This document shows, in pieces, positions 37,701 to 55,823 of a stretch of 64,000 nt of DNA; the first letter of the stretch is position 1; every line of letters starts with the position of its first letter. Source of the stretch: Monilinia fructicola. Lineage: Eukaryota; Ascomycota; Leotiomycetes; Helotiales; Sclerotiniaceae. The stretch covers positions 434,001 through 498,000 of the forward strand of contig VICG01000012.1 of NCBI GenBank assembly GCA_008692225.1, in the 5' to 3' direction. The notes beneath the pieces are model-generated. The model was not told where the DNA came from and did no database searches. It was given only the letters and a program-made list of their open reading frames with translations. The position numbers and the translations under genes are program-made.

Positions 37701-38754
37701 TCTCATACCAGCCAATATTGAGGAAGCTAAAAAGTATACCGACGGATTAAATTTGGTATTGATAGGAATGGAAATTGCAACACCTGAATCGGAAAAAACA
37801 GCAGAGGCAAAATCAAACCATTACGAATCTATAGGAATTGCAATATCTCGGATTTGCAGGAGCTGGTTTGGAATGAAGACTAGCGAAGCCCGTGGATTTG
37901 ATGAGGCAATGGGAGATATATTTCTGGTAACTTCAGAAAGATTTTATGAGTTGGAGGACCGTTGGAAAGATCTCTATTCAAAACCTACGGGTGACTCCCG
38001 AAAGAAACATGTCATTGTTCTGACAGGCACTGCACGAGCTGACAGGAGAAATTTATTTGACAATTACCAGAACATACACTTTCTCAGCAACCCGTACGTA
38101 CCCTACCTAGTATTGTTTCTACTTTTGCTTTTTTCTCTCCACATCCATAGTATTGCGACTAACTAACATTATTCCAGCATTGGGCCTAAAAAACTAGCAG
38201 ATTGCTTCATCTCCGTATTAGAAAAGTCTGGACTCCACGATGGCAGTCATTCGCTTGTGATGCCTTCGAATCTACGAAGAAGCACCTCTCCTTTCGTGAA
38301 GTCACGTGAACCACCGCCTGAAAATCTTCCAACTTTTGATGCACCCGCATCTGATAAACCCATCGCGCTCCTCGTCGAAGACAATCCTATCAACATGAAA
38401 ATCTTGATAGCATGCATGAAGAAGTTAAAGACGCAATATTATTGCGCTGTAAATGGTCTACAGGCAGTATCTCGATACAAGAACGCGAAGAAAAAACCAG
38501 ACGTCATATTTATGGATATTAGTATGCCGGTGATGAATGGCTTCGAGGCGAGTCAACGCATCAGAGCGTTTGAGAAAAAAGAGAATTTGGCACCTACATT
38601 CATTGTAGCGGTCACGGGATTGGCGAGCGATGAGAGTCAAAGAGAAGCGTATAATAGTGGGATCAATCTCTTCATGAGTAAACCCGTACCATTGAGAGAT
38701 TTGACTAGGGTCATCACAGATTTAGAAAGAAATCGACGTGTGTCGGTAGGTTGA
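34744..38754 (+). CDS. Hybrid histidine kinase (GAF, HisKA, HATPase, receiver)
   Basis: A two-component sensor that autophosphorylates on His and passes phosphate to its own Asp and then presumably to an HPt protein; stimulus unknown. I choose the ATG at 34744 (MSTKPGLESP), just before the RVSEVQRVREVYR start typical of the family; the frame is open further upstream but without support. A likely 63-base intron (34815-34877, GTTAGT...CATCTAG) keeps the frame and interrupts VREVYR. In order: GAF-like region (about 34960-35490), a long acidic Ser-rich linker, H-box SHELRSPLHG (about 36835), N-box with NIFGNALKF, DTGKGIA, and GLGLSIVRQ. A canonical 84-base intron (38094-38177, branch ACTAAC) precedes the receiver: LLVEDNPINMKIL, phosphoacceptor in FMDISMPVMNG, AVTGL and FMSKP. 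No frame break in 4 kb. No membrane segment is visible, so it is probably cytosolic. Confidence 0.95.
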
Positions 38755-39969
38755 GTGAGCCGGTTTGAAACAATCAAGGGACAAGTGGGAGCGTTGATGG
38801 TTAACTTGGTATGGGATGCGAAGAGATGTGAGGATGGGATGGGATGCAATATGCCATGCAAATCAGTGTTTGAGTATAAAGATACCCGGTATACGAATTT
38901 TGGGATTTCTCACAGGAAACTTAATGTCAACTACAAGTTTTAAATGGGGGTTTGCTAGGTTTGACCGATCTGTGCAAGTTGATTCGACAGAATAATGAAT
39001 ATTTTTCATGTTAAATGCATGAATATGGACGCAAGCTTCATTCAAGAGTAGTCTCTAGACTCGAACAAGTTTCATTCTCCCCTGGTACGGTACACGGCTT
39101 ATGCAGCAAAGGGGGTAGTGTTTTAGTCTTGGAAGGTTGCAGCCACCGTTCATCGTCGTCGACTGAGGCTTGGGAAATACTGCAACGTGCGTAGATACCT
39201 CTTTGTTGAGAAAATGCAGATTTTTATTGCTCGTCAACTGTAACTTTGAATCTCTCATACTTGACTGGTACGGTATCGATTGGTAAGCTGGCGTGTCAGG
39301 CCAGTGTGAGACATGGATTTCGCGTATACATTCGATATAACCCCTCAGGATTTCGCACCGCCTATTCGCTCGTTTTCTCCTCAGTGCAGCGGCCAATTTG
39401 ACATATCGGGGATTATTATCGGAATCCCTTCAGTTGGCACCGGTGGCGGGGTATGCACATTTTCATGATCTGGAGGACGGACATGTATGGAGGCTTTGGT
39501 TTTGATCGGTGATGAGTGGCGGTAATAACTTGGGTGTTCTTTCGATCCCTTTGACTTTCTGAGTCCCAAGTCGGATTTCCGTTGGGTTCTATCCAGCTTA
39601 CCCTCTTTAATCTACTCTGCTGTTACCTCTTGCTTAACTTTCTAGGAAGCGGACTCACCTCCGCTTTAATTCCTAAGATGCTACAGTACTCGCATTTAGC
39701 GGGAATATCCCCAACTTTTGGGTTTGTATCATGTTTTTGCTCATATTTTTTGATATGCTCTCTCTATCTGATTTTTGCGTGTTACATAAAATTTTACGAT
39801 GGAAATAGTTATGATGAATCGACAATGTTTCCACCGCGAGTTATCCAATGTCGAGGTACGGAAGTTATTTCTTATTCATGCAAAACGAATTATCTCCATA
39901 TAGAGTTTGATGTCAAAAAATAGTTATTGAGTACTAAAGTATGCGGCATCCGCAATTCAGTTTCTTCAC
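38755..39969. other. Intergenic stretch between convergent genes
   Basis: Holds the 3' ends of the histidine kinase and of the hydrolase. The ORF-like frames at 39055-39569 (minus) have no recognisable content. I see nothing else. Confidence 0.5.
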
Positions 39970-40924
39970 CTAGAAAGAACTGCGATTATCCAGGACCCAT
40001 TTTACACCATCAACAACAATATCCGGTTGAGTCAACTGGACAAAGTGGCCACTCTGATGTGCAAACACAAGCTTTCCCTTCGTGGAGAGTTTCAGAAATT
40101 CCTTCATGAGACCCTCATTCGTCTTATCAGCTATCCGGATTAACTCTCTAACATTACTTCTCTGCTCCTCCGTTCCGTTTCCCTTCTCAACGCCCGCGTT
40201 ATATATCCCACTCCAATCTCTACTTCGCATGCCCCCGATTACATAAACCGGTTTGTCACCAATGAGTGGCTGCCTTTTCCCCAGCTCCTTGTTCCGCAGC
40301 GTCCGGAAACTCGGTGCGTACTCGTCGTTCTCTTTCTTCCCCTGAAGCTTGAACTTCTCCGTCGTTTTTTCCCTCAGAAGTGCATCCCACTCTTCCTGCG
40401 TCAACTTGTGCTCCGCCTCAATGCCCATATTTGAATATGTTTCCACACCAACAGAGATGGCTACGAGATTCGCATCATCCGGGTCGAGCACCTCTAACGC
40501 GGTTTTCATGATTGGCGTCAACGAGCACCAGCCCAGCAATGTGTGGGCCGTTCCCTGTAAGGAAGATAAACTCGTTCACGAGGACGCCAGCCCAAGAGTG
40601 CCCGACGATGATAAGAGGGTTCGGAATGGGAGCTTTTTCGATCAGACGGGAGAGCTCCAGAGCAATATTCTCGGCTGTGGGCGCGAGCGGTGAAAGCTCC
40701 GAGCTACCATAGCCGGAACGGTCGTAAGTGTAGCTGCGTATTGAAGAAGGGAGTAATCTTGTGACGGCTGCCCAGTTGAGTCTGCTGCTTTGCACACCTG
40801 GAACAAACAGGACCACGGGCTCTTTGGAGCTGCTAGGCTCTGGGCCGTGAGTGTAGAGTGCAAGGGAGTGAGTGCCAATATTGACGAGGGTGGCATTTGA
40901 AGGTGGGGTTGTGGAAGACATCAT
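39970..40924 (-). CDS. Alpha/beta hydrolase
   Basis: A serine hydrolase of unknown substrate. From the ATG at 40924 (or the next Met) the N-terminal part has the strand VVLFVPGV, the segment SYTYDRSGYGSS and the nucleophile elbow GHSWAG. The catalytic His lies near the end in AHQSGHFVQLTQPD, and the acid probably in VLVDAN or a later Asp. The length of about 317 residues is normal for a single-domain esterase or epoxide-hydrolase-like enzyme. No signal peptide is visible, so it is presumably intracellular. The frame breaks once at a run of four T on the plus strand (40503-40506): the first frame ends shortly after VLVDANHEN, while TALEVLDPDDANLVAISVG continues one frame over without any intron signals. 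With one base less the reading frame is complete. The gene is divergent from the neighbour at 42231. Confidence 0.9.
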
Positions 40925-42230
40925 GGAGTTATTACCTTGCGAATTTTGAGGACTTGCAATTAATTGATGGGTGACTGCTAATAGGGTGTTTTGTGATATT
41001 TAAGTCGGATGGAATTACGATCCGGTGTCAAGAGTTGTAAGCACATGATGGTGAAATTATGGATCAAAATGGAATCACTTGTCAATAGCTAGCTACGAAG
41101 GGCGCAATCCTTATAAGTTGCGGTGGTCTTACGCCAAGTGGTCTTACGCCAAGACCCTGCTGCACGCGGTGCCTGGATATTGAAGTCACATGATCAAAAG
41201 CTAAGCCACATAGAGCACCGTGGGATAGCTTCACAAGCTATTCACGATGCCTCCGACTCTCATGAGTTAATTAAATCAACACTGTGTGTTATCTTATGTC
41301 TTTCAGGCGTAATGATGATTTAGCTTAAAAATAGCTATCATGAATCTAGACCCTACTTACTAATCTATTTTCATGCGGAAATTTTAGATTATTGGATCTT
41401 TAGTCGATCTCGGAAATCTGAATCCCCATCGCCCAGTGGTCACTGCTTGAGTGACCTATCACTACATGAAATTTGAGCCTCACTGTTGGATTATTCCATA
41501 GTCTCTCTTTCAGGTCATGAATAGCGTCAGCCTCCCTTAAATCCGACTGGTTCATCTTGCTCGGCTCATGCGCTTCTATATCGAGCTTCATTCGCGCTTA
41601 TCGTTTCATCCATCCATTTTTCCGCCTCGCTAAAGTCGATCCCCTGAAATCATTCCGGGCCAATCAAACGCCTCACAACGCGAGCCTCTCAGACGGATAA
41701 TTTTGCTAAGCGCCAGCACAACGTTTGAGCTTTATGTTGTGTCTTTTGTAGTAATTGGATGAGACAATTTGATGCTGAGTTATCATTGATTGTAATAAAT
41801 TGTACAGCAATTCTTGAGTTGGATGCCCGTCCACCTGTAGATCTGAGGGGCTTTTGTGATGGCGCCAAGTTTTGTAATGCGACGTCCAGACTCTGGGTCA
41901 TTTTTGCGGTCGTGTTTAGACTTTCTCGACCTTCACGCATATGAAAATCAATGAGTATATAGAATGGTTCTCGGCCGAAGTAACATGATTTCGAAATCGT
42001 TCTATTACTCTTTATTTGTTTTCTTATTCTCCATCTCATTCCTTGTGTCTTGTTTTGTCTATCGTTGATCATCTCATTCTTTTCCCTTTCTTTTCCATTC
42101 GCAATACACTCTTTGCTCTGTTTTGGATTGTTAATGACTAATACTTGATATTGAACATTCGCAATACTTCCTATCCTTTGTCTTTATCTTGGTTCGTTTC
42201 TTTGCACAACACAATAATTCTTCATCAAAA
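40925..42230. other. Intergenic stretch, with one orphan small frame
   Basis: Between the divergently transcribed hydrolase and Ser/Thr-rich protein, so it carries both promoters. A 63-codon minus-strand frame from an ATG at 41591 to 41400 (starting MKLDIEAHEPSKMNQ) has a coding-like composition but no family match; it may be a small gene or a remnant. A 15-base direct duplication lies at 41124-41153. The last ~180 bases before 42231 are CT-rich, typical of a fungal core promoter. Confidence 0.45.
41124..41153 (+). repeat. 15-base perfect tandem duplication
   Basis: TGGTCTTACGCCAAG occurs twice back to back, about 200 bases upstream of the hydrolase start; copy number is only two. Confidence 0.9.
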
Positions 42231-44601
42231 ATGAAGATCTCATCTCCAATCTTTCTTTTAAGTACGCTTTTCCTTTCTCATCTTGGTGCGGCCGGTCCGT
42301 TGTGGCGCAATGGTACAAGTAGGAAGTAAGTCGCGTTCCATTCCAATTTTATTCCATATTCATGGATCATCTGCGGATTTGATGATTCTAATTTTCTCTC
42401 ATGGTAGATTTATCAGGGATGGCATTGGGGGGAACGAACAGAGTGATAGTGCCATCGCAATTACGATTCTACCTGGTACTGGGATTTCTCCACAGATCAG
42501 TTCTACCACACAAACAAAGTCTCCCTTGTCAATAGAAGGAAGTACAACTTTGGCATCCAGCACAACACCTGCTTCATCGGCATCTAGTGCAACCGCAGAA
42601 ACATCAGTGGTACAATCAGAGAAGGGAACTTTTTCGACTAGATCACAGAGTACGACGAGTGTTTCCAGTGCGTCGTCGGAAGGAGACAACAAATCAAAGA
42701 CATCATCGAATTCTTTGACATCTTCAAACCCGTCGGTTGCTATACCATCAAGTATATCAAGTACAGGTGGTACAGCTCCTATACGATCAAGTAAATATTC
42801 ATCTCCTGCCTCGAGTACTGGAACCAAAGCCGGAAGTGTATTCATAGGTTCAGGTGCAACAGAATTAACTTTTACTATAACTCCTCCGTTAAATACGGCA
42901 CCCACTGGAAAGTCATCAACCACTAAAATCGAGCCATCAAGTGAGACTACATCTGTACCACAAGTTACTTCGTCTTTGAGTTCAACTTCCTTACGGACGA
43001 CTACCTTTGCACCATTACCCACCAGTCTACCGGAGAGTAGTTTCACGACGGAAAGTTCCTCAACATCTGATATTTCCTCGCTATCCAGTCAAGCTTCAGT
43101 ACAAACTACAACTTTCCCACCACTTCCCACAACACTACCACAAACTACTATAGAGCCCCAAAGTACCACGAAACAATCTTCTGATGGATCTGTATCAGAA
43201 ACATCGATAGTGGCATCCTTGTCGAGCATATCAGTAGCACCGTTCAATACTGGTAACTCAACTACGTCAGCTCTAGGGACTGGGTATAGTTCCGCGGAAT
43301 CGGGTCCGAGTTTCAAACCAACCATCGGTATCACTACCGAAGCCTCAGAAACCGCGGCAGCATCTAGTTCAAAAACTTCTGTGATTGAAACTTTGACTCC
43401 TATAACGGTTGCACAGGGTACAACTGGCACAGCTGGGGCTTCAGCATTAACAGGAGGGGTTTCTTCAACCAAAGAAAGTTCAAAAGTTACGGTTGTAATA
43501 CAAAGTACAGGAAGTGCGGAGTCCAGATCGAGCTCAACAAAGAAGCCGGAGGAAACTAGCAGCGGCCCCGAGCAGAGTATCGTCACTGAAACTTTGACCA
43601 TAAATCCCTCATCTCAATCGACTTCAAGCAATTCTTTCAAAACCACAACTCTATACCTAACCACAATCGTTCCTTCTTCGACTCTTGGTGTTATTCACTC
43701 ATCTTCGTCTCCTTTGGAATCATCAACTAAAGTAAAAACATCAGAGCCTGCTTCCTCCTTGCTCTCCACTTCTTCCACTGTTATATCTGTCAAAACATCA
43801 GAGACAGCCTCATTTTCTTTCTCGTCACCACCTTCCACCACAGAGCCTCAAACTACGATTTTCCCGGAGCTTCCTACAACGCAACCTGTTAGTACAACAG
43901 AGATCATAATAACAACTGCGGCAGAATCAACGAAGACAAAAGAATCTCTCAGCCCTGTAACGACACCCTCTTCTACCTCTACCTCGTCCGCAGTCCAACA
44001 AACCACGATCCAATCAACCACAACCCGATACAACACGGTCGATGCACCCAAAACTACACAGATCGCCGCGAGCACAACGATTGTGAGTATCAATACCTCA
44101 GATGCAAACAACGGTGCGGTCACCGCACTGACCATCATCCCCGTCACTGCTGGCTCTGGATCAAATGCCGGATCGAATTCTGGAAACGGAAACGCAAACG
44201 GAGAGGGGGCAAGCGTGACAGAAGTCAGTATTACCGCTGCTAGTGCCGCCACGATTGCAGGCGGAAATGGATTGGCTCAAACTACCGCAACGCCAGCCTC
44301 TAGTCCCACTCCCGTTGTTCAGAGTACCAGTGCTGTTGGCAATAGTGGGAATGGGGGCAATGGTGGGCTGGAAACTACTGTTGTTAGCATTCTGGCGCCA
44401 AAGGAAACAAGTAAGACGAGTACGGCTGCTGTGAGCACCACGACTCAAGAGACGGGACAGGGAGGTGGGGTTTGTTTGGGGGTTGGCGGGGATGGGAAAA
44501 TTACTAGTATTAGTAGTTGTGTGGGTGGAGCTACGGCAACGGAGACAGTTAGTGTGAGTGTCACAGTTACGGCGAGGGAGACGGTTACGGTTAAGGGGTA
44601 G
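42231..44601 (+). CDS. Secreted Ser/Thr-rich, mucin-like protein
   Basis: Likely an extracellular or wall-associated O-glycosylated protein; no catalytic domain seen. Exon 1 (42231-42325) gives a classic signal peptide (MKISSPIFLLSTLFLSHLGAAG). Canonical intron 42326-42407 (GTAAGT...GGTAG) joins AA to A. Exon 2 (42408-44601) is dominated by Ser and Thr, with three spaced copies of a motif of the form TTxxPxLPTxxP (TTFAPLPTSLP, TTFPPLPTTLP, TTIFPELPTTQP). A Gly/Asn-rich segment and a Cys pair (VCLGVGGDGKITSISSC) lie near the end, followed by Thr/Val repeats. About 760 residues. There is no hydrophobic tail for a GPI anchor, so I infer a secreted or wall-trapped protein. The downstream region is short of stop codons in the antisense frames only because of codon bias; those frames are not genes. 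No frame break. Confidence 0.85.
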
Positions 44602-45520
44602 GGGCATGCTGCATGGCGAATCGTAATGTATGGCTCGGAATGGGGAAGTGGTAGGGAGGAGAGAAAAATGAAAAATTGAAAACTTGCTTGGGCGTTTGCG
44701 AAATGAAAAAATTGAGAGGGTGGAGGTAATGGGCGGGTGTGGTTTTGCTTTGTGAGGTATCATAATAGAATGGGGTATAGGATGAAGGCGGAGGGTAATT
44801 TATAGACTGCAAAAAAAAGAAAGAATTTATGAACTTTGGTTGGAAGAAGATTATCTTGAATAATTTCAGATCTGCGCGTTGTACCATTGTCTATATTTGG
44901 ATCATTGTGATCTTCTAGACCCCTTCTTGTTTGCTGCATGTTCTACATCTCTACGTTCTTTTTGTCTCAAGCTGTAGATATAAAAACAGCTCTTTAGGCA
45001 CCCATTAGGAGTAAATCTTGCTCCGCAAGCACACATAAGGGGATGGGCATGGAGGTTTGTGCTCGAGATGAAATTCTGCATGAATCCAAAAAAAGGCTAA
45101 GCTTCTTAACTGAACAATCCAGGAAGAAATCATCCTCGAGTTTAAGAAGATGTGAGTAACAATTATTATGCTTGGATGCTGTTACCTGACTCAAGCATTA
45201 CAACAAATCCGACGAGAACTCTGTAAGGTTTGCTATTCATTGTCCGGTGTATTGGTACAAAAGAAAAGACAATCTGGCATCAGGTGCTATTTTCTTGAGC
45301 ACAGCTAGTGCTCTTGGAGATAATATATCATACCCACAATAACCACGAGATTCGAGCATAGATTTCTATCGGCAAGATCGCCTATTACAGTCACTAAATT
45401 TCCGAATAGTGTGCTTCTTGGTTTGCTTCCAAGTCTGAGAGCTTTCGAGGTTTTTATTTTTGGAAGAAACTCACTAACAATATTCCTCCACTTAAACCTC
45501 ATTTCCGCCACTGAAAGAAG
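44602..45520. other. Intergenic stretch between convergent genes
   Basis: The 3' flanks of the Ser/Thr-rich gene and of the membrane-protein gene. I see no further gene or repeat. Confidence 0.5.
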
Positions 45521-47397
45521 TCAAAACGTGATGGCCATCAGAATCCAAAAAGAAACGCCAGTCAACAGTACAAGCACATACATGATCCATGTGATCCAAG
45601 CAAAAGTAGCGCTCTTATGAGGAAGCAAAAAGAAATCTTCCATGACAACGCAAACAAACACATATAAGAATAACAAGATTGGCATGCAAGCCGCCCAAAA
45701 ATACCCCCTCAAAAACATATTCACCAAAGCCGAGCCCAAGCTCTTGTATTGAACATAGAGTGCGATCGCTCCAGCCAAGAATGCAATGGATAAAAACATG
45801 AAAATCAGCTTTCGATACCATGCTCGAATATACCAATTCCGCGTATAAGACATGGTACGTGCTTGGTGGTAAGACCAGTTGCCCTCTGGCTGATACTGTA
45901 TCACGTGCTGGGTATTATTTGTTGTCGATAGACTTATAGCCTGAGAGTTAGACGGCATTGCATAGACATCTGTCTGATCATGAGTCTGATGAACTATGAA
46001 TAATTGACTACAAAAAGGAGCATCGCACCAGAAAGTCCCTCCGCCATCGTCAGCAGGGGAACCGCTAAGAGAAGCACTGATATGATTTGCCCAAACGCCC
46101 ATCCATTTTCTTCCAAGCCATCGTACGGTGGAAATTTCCCGAAATCGGCTTGGGCCCAGGACGGTGGGTTGTTGTACAGCTCGATGGATTTTCTTGTATT
46201 GAACAAGCCCATGGTTCCCCATAGCACCGCTACTAAGAGCCAAAACACCTACCGCAGGTCAGCTGGACTCTTTATTCCAGATAAAAGTGTATCTACCTCG
46301 TAAAGCATGGTTTCAGAAATCTCGTAAGTCGCGTTCGATATCACATAGAATGAGAGGAACCCGCAATAAATTGAAAATTTGAAATAGAGCCACAATGTGC
46401 GAAAAGAAACAATGTGAAGAGAGTTTTGTTTTGCAGCAGAAGACCCATGTGATGTCTGCAACATCCAACCGATGTGAAATGTTGTGCCCGGGGGAACCGT
46501 GAAGGTTCTCTTCATTCTCTCTAAAGTCCTTTCCATAAGGCTAAGAGGCCAGTCTTTCATTAGAGCCGCTGCTTTTTGGGAACTCCAATCGAACAACCTG
46601 ACAATTCTGAAAATTAGGTTTATCCAAAGAAATCCCACCGGTATTAACACACCCATGCTAAGGTATGAAAAGTGTCCCGACCATAGATGGCGGAAGAAAC
46701 ATGCCGCTGGAAGGCCATGATACAAAGGGTCGTATATCACTGGCCAGGCATCTACGCTGGTTATTGACTGTGCAAATGTAAGCATTGTAACGATCGCAAG
46801 CATGAAAATCACTCTCAAAATCCTTAGAGCTGGTCGTTGTTTAAGATAATCTTGTAGAAGCGTGAGTGTTGTAAGATGGGTAACCGATGAGAACCAGGCG
46901 AGTGATGCCATTATTTGCCAGTGGTAAGCATCAATTGAACATGAAAGCTGAGCATAGCCAGCGATAAGAATCGCGAGCCCTGTGACTATTTGTTGATCAC
47001 TCAACACCATGATCATCTTCAAATGATTATGAATTAGCCAACTAAAAGCATTGCAAGATTTAACATACTGCTCGAACAGGTCCGCCCCACTTGTAAGATG
47101 GCGTTTTGGAGAATAGAAACCACTTGGAAAACTTTTCGAAAACAATACTATCAATTTGATTGCTTTTGTTCGCATTCTTGGACCACGTTTCGTGAAAGCC
47201 CAAAAGGTAAAATATGAGCAGCAGAAGTAGAGTGAGATATGCGGTAGCAACGAAGCCGACAATTACCTGCTTCGTCAGTCAGCAGACTCATAGTGATCTT
47301 ATTAAACATCAATACGCACTCCAGTTCCCGCAACATCTGGATTTGGTTGCAAAGGTGGAGGAATCACAGACGAACAATTGATCGCGATGCATGACAT
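45521..47397 (-). CDS. Polytopic fungal membrane protein of unknown function
   Basis: A multi-span protein; the family is known from ascomycetes but I know no assigned role. Start ATG at 47397 (MSCIAINCSSVIPPPLQPNPDVAG). An intron 47319-47267 (GTGCGT...GCAG) leads into the hydrophobic VGFVATAYLTLLLLLIFYL. The core has several membrane segments (LSDQQIVTGLAILIAGYAQ, WFSSVTHLTTLT, FMLAIVTMLTFAQ). A second intron 46296-46249 (GTAGAT...GGTAG) joins ETMLYE to VFWLLVAVLWGTM. PPYDGLEENGWAFGQIISVLLLAVPLL follows, then a C-terminal part with four more spans (to 45521). Frame breaks: one surplus T in the run 47104-47107 and one missing base between about 46030 and 46060, next to the T run at 46012-46018 as read on plus. 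Without the second repair the protein would end at 45994. Confidence 0.75.
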
Positions 47398-47995
47398 TTT
47401 GGCAGGTGAATACACGAAGACATAAATATCATCTTTCGAGGAAATCGATGTAATTCTACATGCAAAAGTCGAATTGTTCATCTAGGTAAACACACGGGCT
47501 GAAATCATCAAGATATATGTAAGCTAACTACCGCTCACTGTAGACCAGTCATATCAGTCAGTTACCAGTTGGTTAAATATGACATTTTATGAATCTGTAA
47601 GCTTGTGGCGTATCTTTTTCTCTGAAACAGCAATGTATTAAATATATTTCAAGGGGCTCAGAAAGAAGTTTAGAGGACCCAATGGAATATCGGAATCGCT
47701 GCAGATGACTTGATCATATTGAATTAGCCCCCACCTGCGATACCTTGCTCCCCTGTGCTGTAATTGCATACGAGCTGAATGGCTCAGGTTGTACAGGAAA
47801 GCTTTTTCCATGTCCCTCATTTTCATAGCTTATGGATCTATAAACTTCGTTTCATGTGGAAACTTTTCTCCCTCGATATCTAACAGAATCTGGAACATTA
47901 GAATATGTGGAACGAAAAAGGCAAGCTTGGGAAGCCCAAGAGAGAGAGAGATACAGTTGGCTCAAATATATGACAGCATAGGACTGTACCTCCTT
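47398..47995. other. Short intergenic spacer
   Basis: Between two minus-strand genes. It carries the promoter of the membrane-protein gene and the 3' end of the ABC transporter. Nothing else stands out. Confidence 0.5.
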
Positions 47996-53202
<5,207 letters not shown>

Positions 53203-54493
53203 ACAGGATGGAGAGAGGTTCTATGATAAGAGAAATTTTATGATTCCCCAGTATGGATAATAAAAAATGCGCGAATTTGAGTGGAAAACACGCGCTCCCA
53301 TATCTCGCATGGATGCGATAGTGAATTATTGAAGACCAATGCAGTCAGATGTGTGGCAAAACAGATGAGAAATTCGTGATAGTTGAAGTATATGCGGTAT
53401 CAACCCAACCACGAGCCTCCGAATTCCCACTGAAGATCCTGAGCTCCACATTGAGCCAAGGTTCTGTGTGGTTGTTGGGAAGCCCGTTGCTTACGAAAAT
53501 GAGCATCTTAGAACGAAGAGATACTGTACAGTGTACAGTAGCTCTGAAGCCTGGGGGGCGGAAAGTCTAGCACATGCAAACGCAATCTTGGACTATCTGC
53601 TAAATTAGCGGTGACCATGCTATGCAAGAGACGCTGCAGTAGCTGCAATCAACCTGGTCCACTATAGCTATCAACCAAAGCTCCCGTAGGTTGAGTGAGA
53701 TAAAGTTTGGTCGTATCGCCCAAATCGTTCAGTTTGAACCTGTTTGTCGTGCGCGGTATACACCCGACACCCAGTAAGTTCTGTATAGTCCTGATACATC
53801 GGGCGAATCAATGATAAGAACGAAGCACCTGCGAGATGCATACTTATGAGCCGTTTTGGCGGTACTTTCGTCTATTTGATCACATTTGATCCAAGTCCGG
53901 ATGATTCATGCGGCGTCCAGTTTGTCATGCCGAAGATAGGTAACCGGTGCGTCACGCAAAATACCTGCATTGTCACGTTGATCTCACTAGGATGAGGTTC
54001 ACTGGTTCACCAGCTGTGTTTGGAGAGTTGCTGTACTGTAGCAGGGGCTGGGCTGGGGAGAGATGGGTGAACAATGGGGCCACGTCGGTAAAAGCTTATC
54101 CGCTCCGATCTCCGCAGTAATGTTTGCAAGACCTAATTGCAAGCTATCCTCGAGCAGTCTAATAGAACTAAGTAATTAAGAAATTGATGTTACCACTCAT
54201 AACGTCAAACCCATCAATCTCCTCTCCCTTCGGGAAAACGCTCAACTATCGAGGTGCTTCTTTCCACACTCACACAATGTTGGCCTGCCAAATACCTCAC
54301 TATGTGTCTTCTTCCATAGGACTTTATATAACAACTGCCAATACAGGAATGATGTAGGCATTGCGGGTGTGGCAGCGGCTGGTGCGGGGTAGAGCGGGAT
54401 AGATGAAATATATGTATCAGTCTTACATTGAAGATGTCTTCAGCTTTTGCCTGCTTGTTTGATATTTCTTCTCAACTCCTAAGTCACAGAAAG
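53203..54493. other. Divergent promoter region
   Basis: Separates the minus-strand ABC transporter from the plus-strand MetE-like gene. The frame at 53349-53570 is open but meaningless by composition. I see no other feature. Confidence 0.5.
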
Positions 54494-55823
54494 ATGGCAA
54501 ACGCTCACCGAAACCCCCCTTTCCGCGCCGAACAATTAGGTTCCCTTCTTCGCCCTGCGGAACTTCTCGCAAAACATAGCGCTTTCGAAAAGAATGAGTT
54601 GAGCCGGGAGGAACTTACTCGAATCGAGAATGAGTTTATCACCAAAATCGTAGAATTGCAAAAGGAATGCGGGTTCAGAGCTGTCAGTGATGGGGAATAT
54701 CGGTTTGTCATCCCATACAACTTCTTTCAATGGCAAATCGCGACACATACACTAATAAAGATTCGATGGTAGACGTGCAGTGTTTTGGGGAACATTTTTC
54801 GAAGAGCTCGAGGGCATGACCGAAATTCGTAATCCTCCTATGGATATTTTTCGTCCCTACGTTCCTGATATTGCTGGATTCATTGAAAAGGGCGATAAGC
54901 CAGGGCAATCTTGCCTCTGCACTGGGAAAATAAAGCATACTGGAAAGTCGACGCTCATTGGTCAATTCGAATATTTAAAGACTCTTGTGCCAGAAGATAG
55001 ATGGGGAGACATAAAGTTGACAATGATTGCCCCATCATGGTATCATCTTAGATACAAGGATGGAATCGCCTTCCCCAAAGAAATATATGCGACTGACGAG
55101 GAATACTTTTCGGATATCTCGAAAGCTATCAGCGCAGAATTGGATATCTTGTATGAAGCGGGACTCAGGAATGTGCAATTCGATGACCCAAACTTTGCAT
55201 GTAAGTACTCTGAGACAACTTATAATTTGACAAGAGTTAATGATTGGAAGACTTCTGCTCTGAAAAAATGTTGGCAGGGTGGGAGAGAGATGAATCCAAT
55301 ACCAAAACTGCTGAAGAGCTACTTGATGCATATATAAAGTGCTATAATGACAGCATCGAAAAACATGCATCCAAGATACATCTGGGTCTACACATCTGCA
55401 GGGGCAATTTCGTGGGATCACGGCACTTTTCTGAAGGCGGATATGATCGAATTGCCATCAAGCTCTTCCAAAATCTTAATGTAGCAACGTACTATCTCGA
55501 GTATGACACACTCCGCTCCGGTGGATTTGAGCCATTGCTACATCTCCCAGCCCACAAGAACGTTATCCTTGGCGTTATCACCTCGAAAATTTCCAGAACT
55601 CGAAGACAAAGAGAAGATAAAAGCAAGAGTTTTGCAGGCTGCAGATATTGTAGCAAAGGGAGCAGGACAAACCAGAGAAGAAGCATTGAAGAGGCTGGGT
55701 GTAAGCCCACAGTGTGGATTTGCTAGTCATGAAGAAGGTAATTCATTAGGATGGGAAGATATGAAGAACAAGTTGTTATTAGTCAGAAGCATTGCAGACG
55801 ATATCTGGCCTGGCGAACTTTGA
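54494..55823 (+). CDS. MetE-like (cobalamin-independent methionine synthase C-terminal type) methyltransferase
   Basis: The fold is that of the catalytic half of methionine synthase, about 375 residues, as in stand-alone fungal homologues; the real substrate is unknown. Start ATG at 54494 (MANAHRNPPFRAEQLGSLLRP), preferred over the upstream 54434 because the family starts here. Introns 54703-54772 and 55201-55250 are supported by the joins GEYR-RAVFWG and DPNFA-YFCSEKM. Motifs: DGEYRR, the FDDPN motif, HICRGN (conserved His and Cys of the metal site), EYDTLRSGGFEPL and a Cys in SPQCGFAS. One frame break: a surplus A in the run 55586-55589 separates VITSK from FPELEDKEKIKARVLQ. Otherwise the gene is intact and probably functional. 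Confidence 0.92.

Noticed and set aside
43046..44252. Long minus-strand open frames opposite the Ser/Thr-rich gene
   Set aside because: Shadows of its codon bias; no coding signature of their own.
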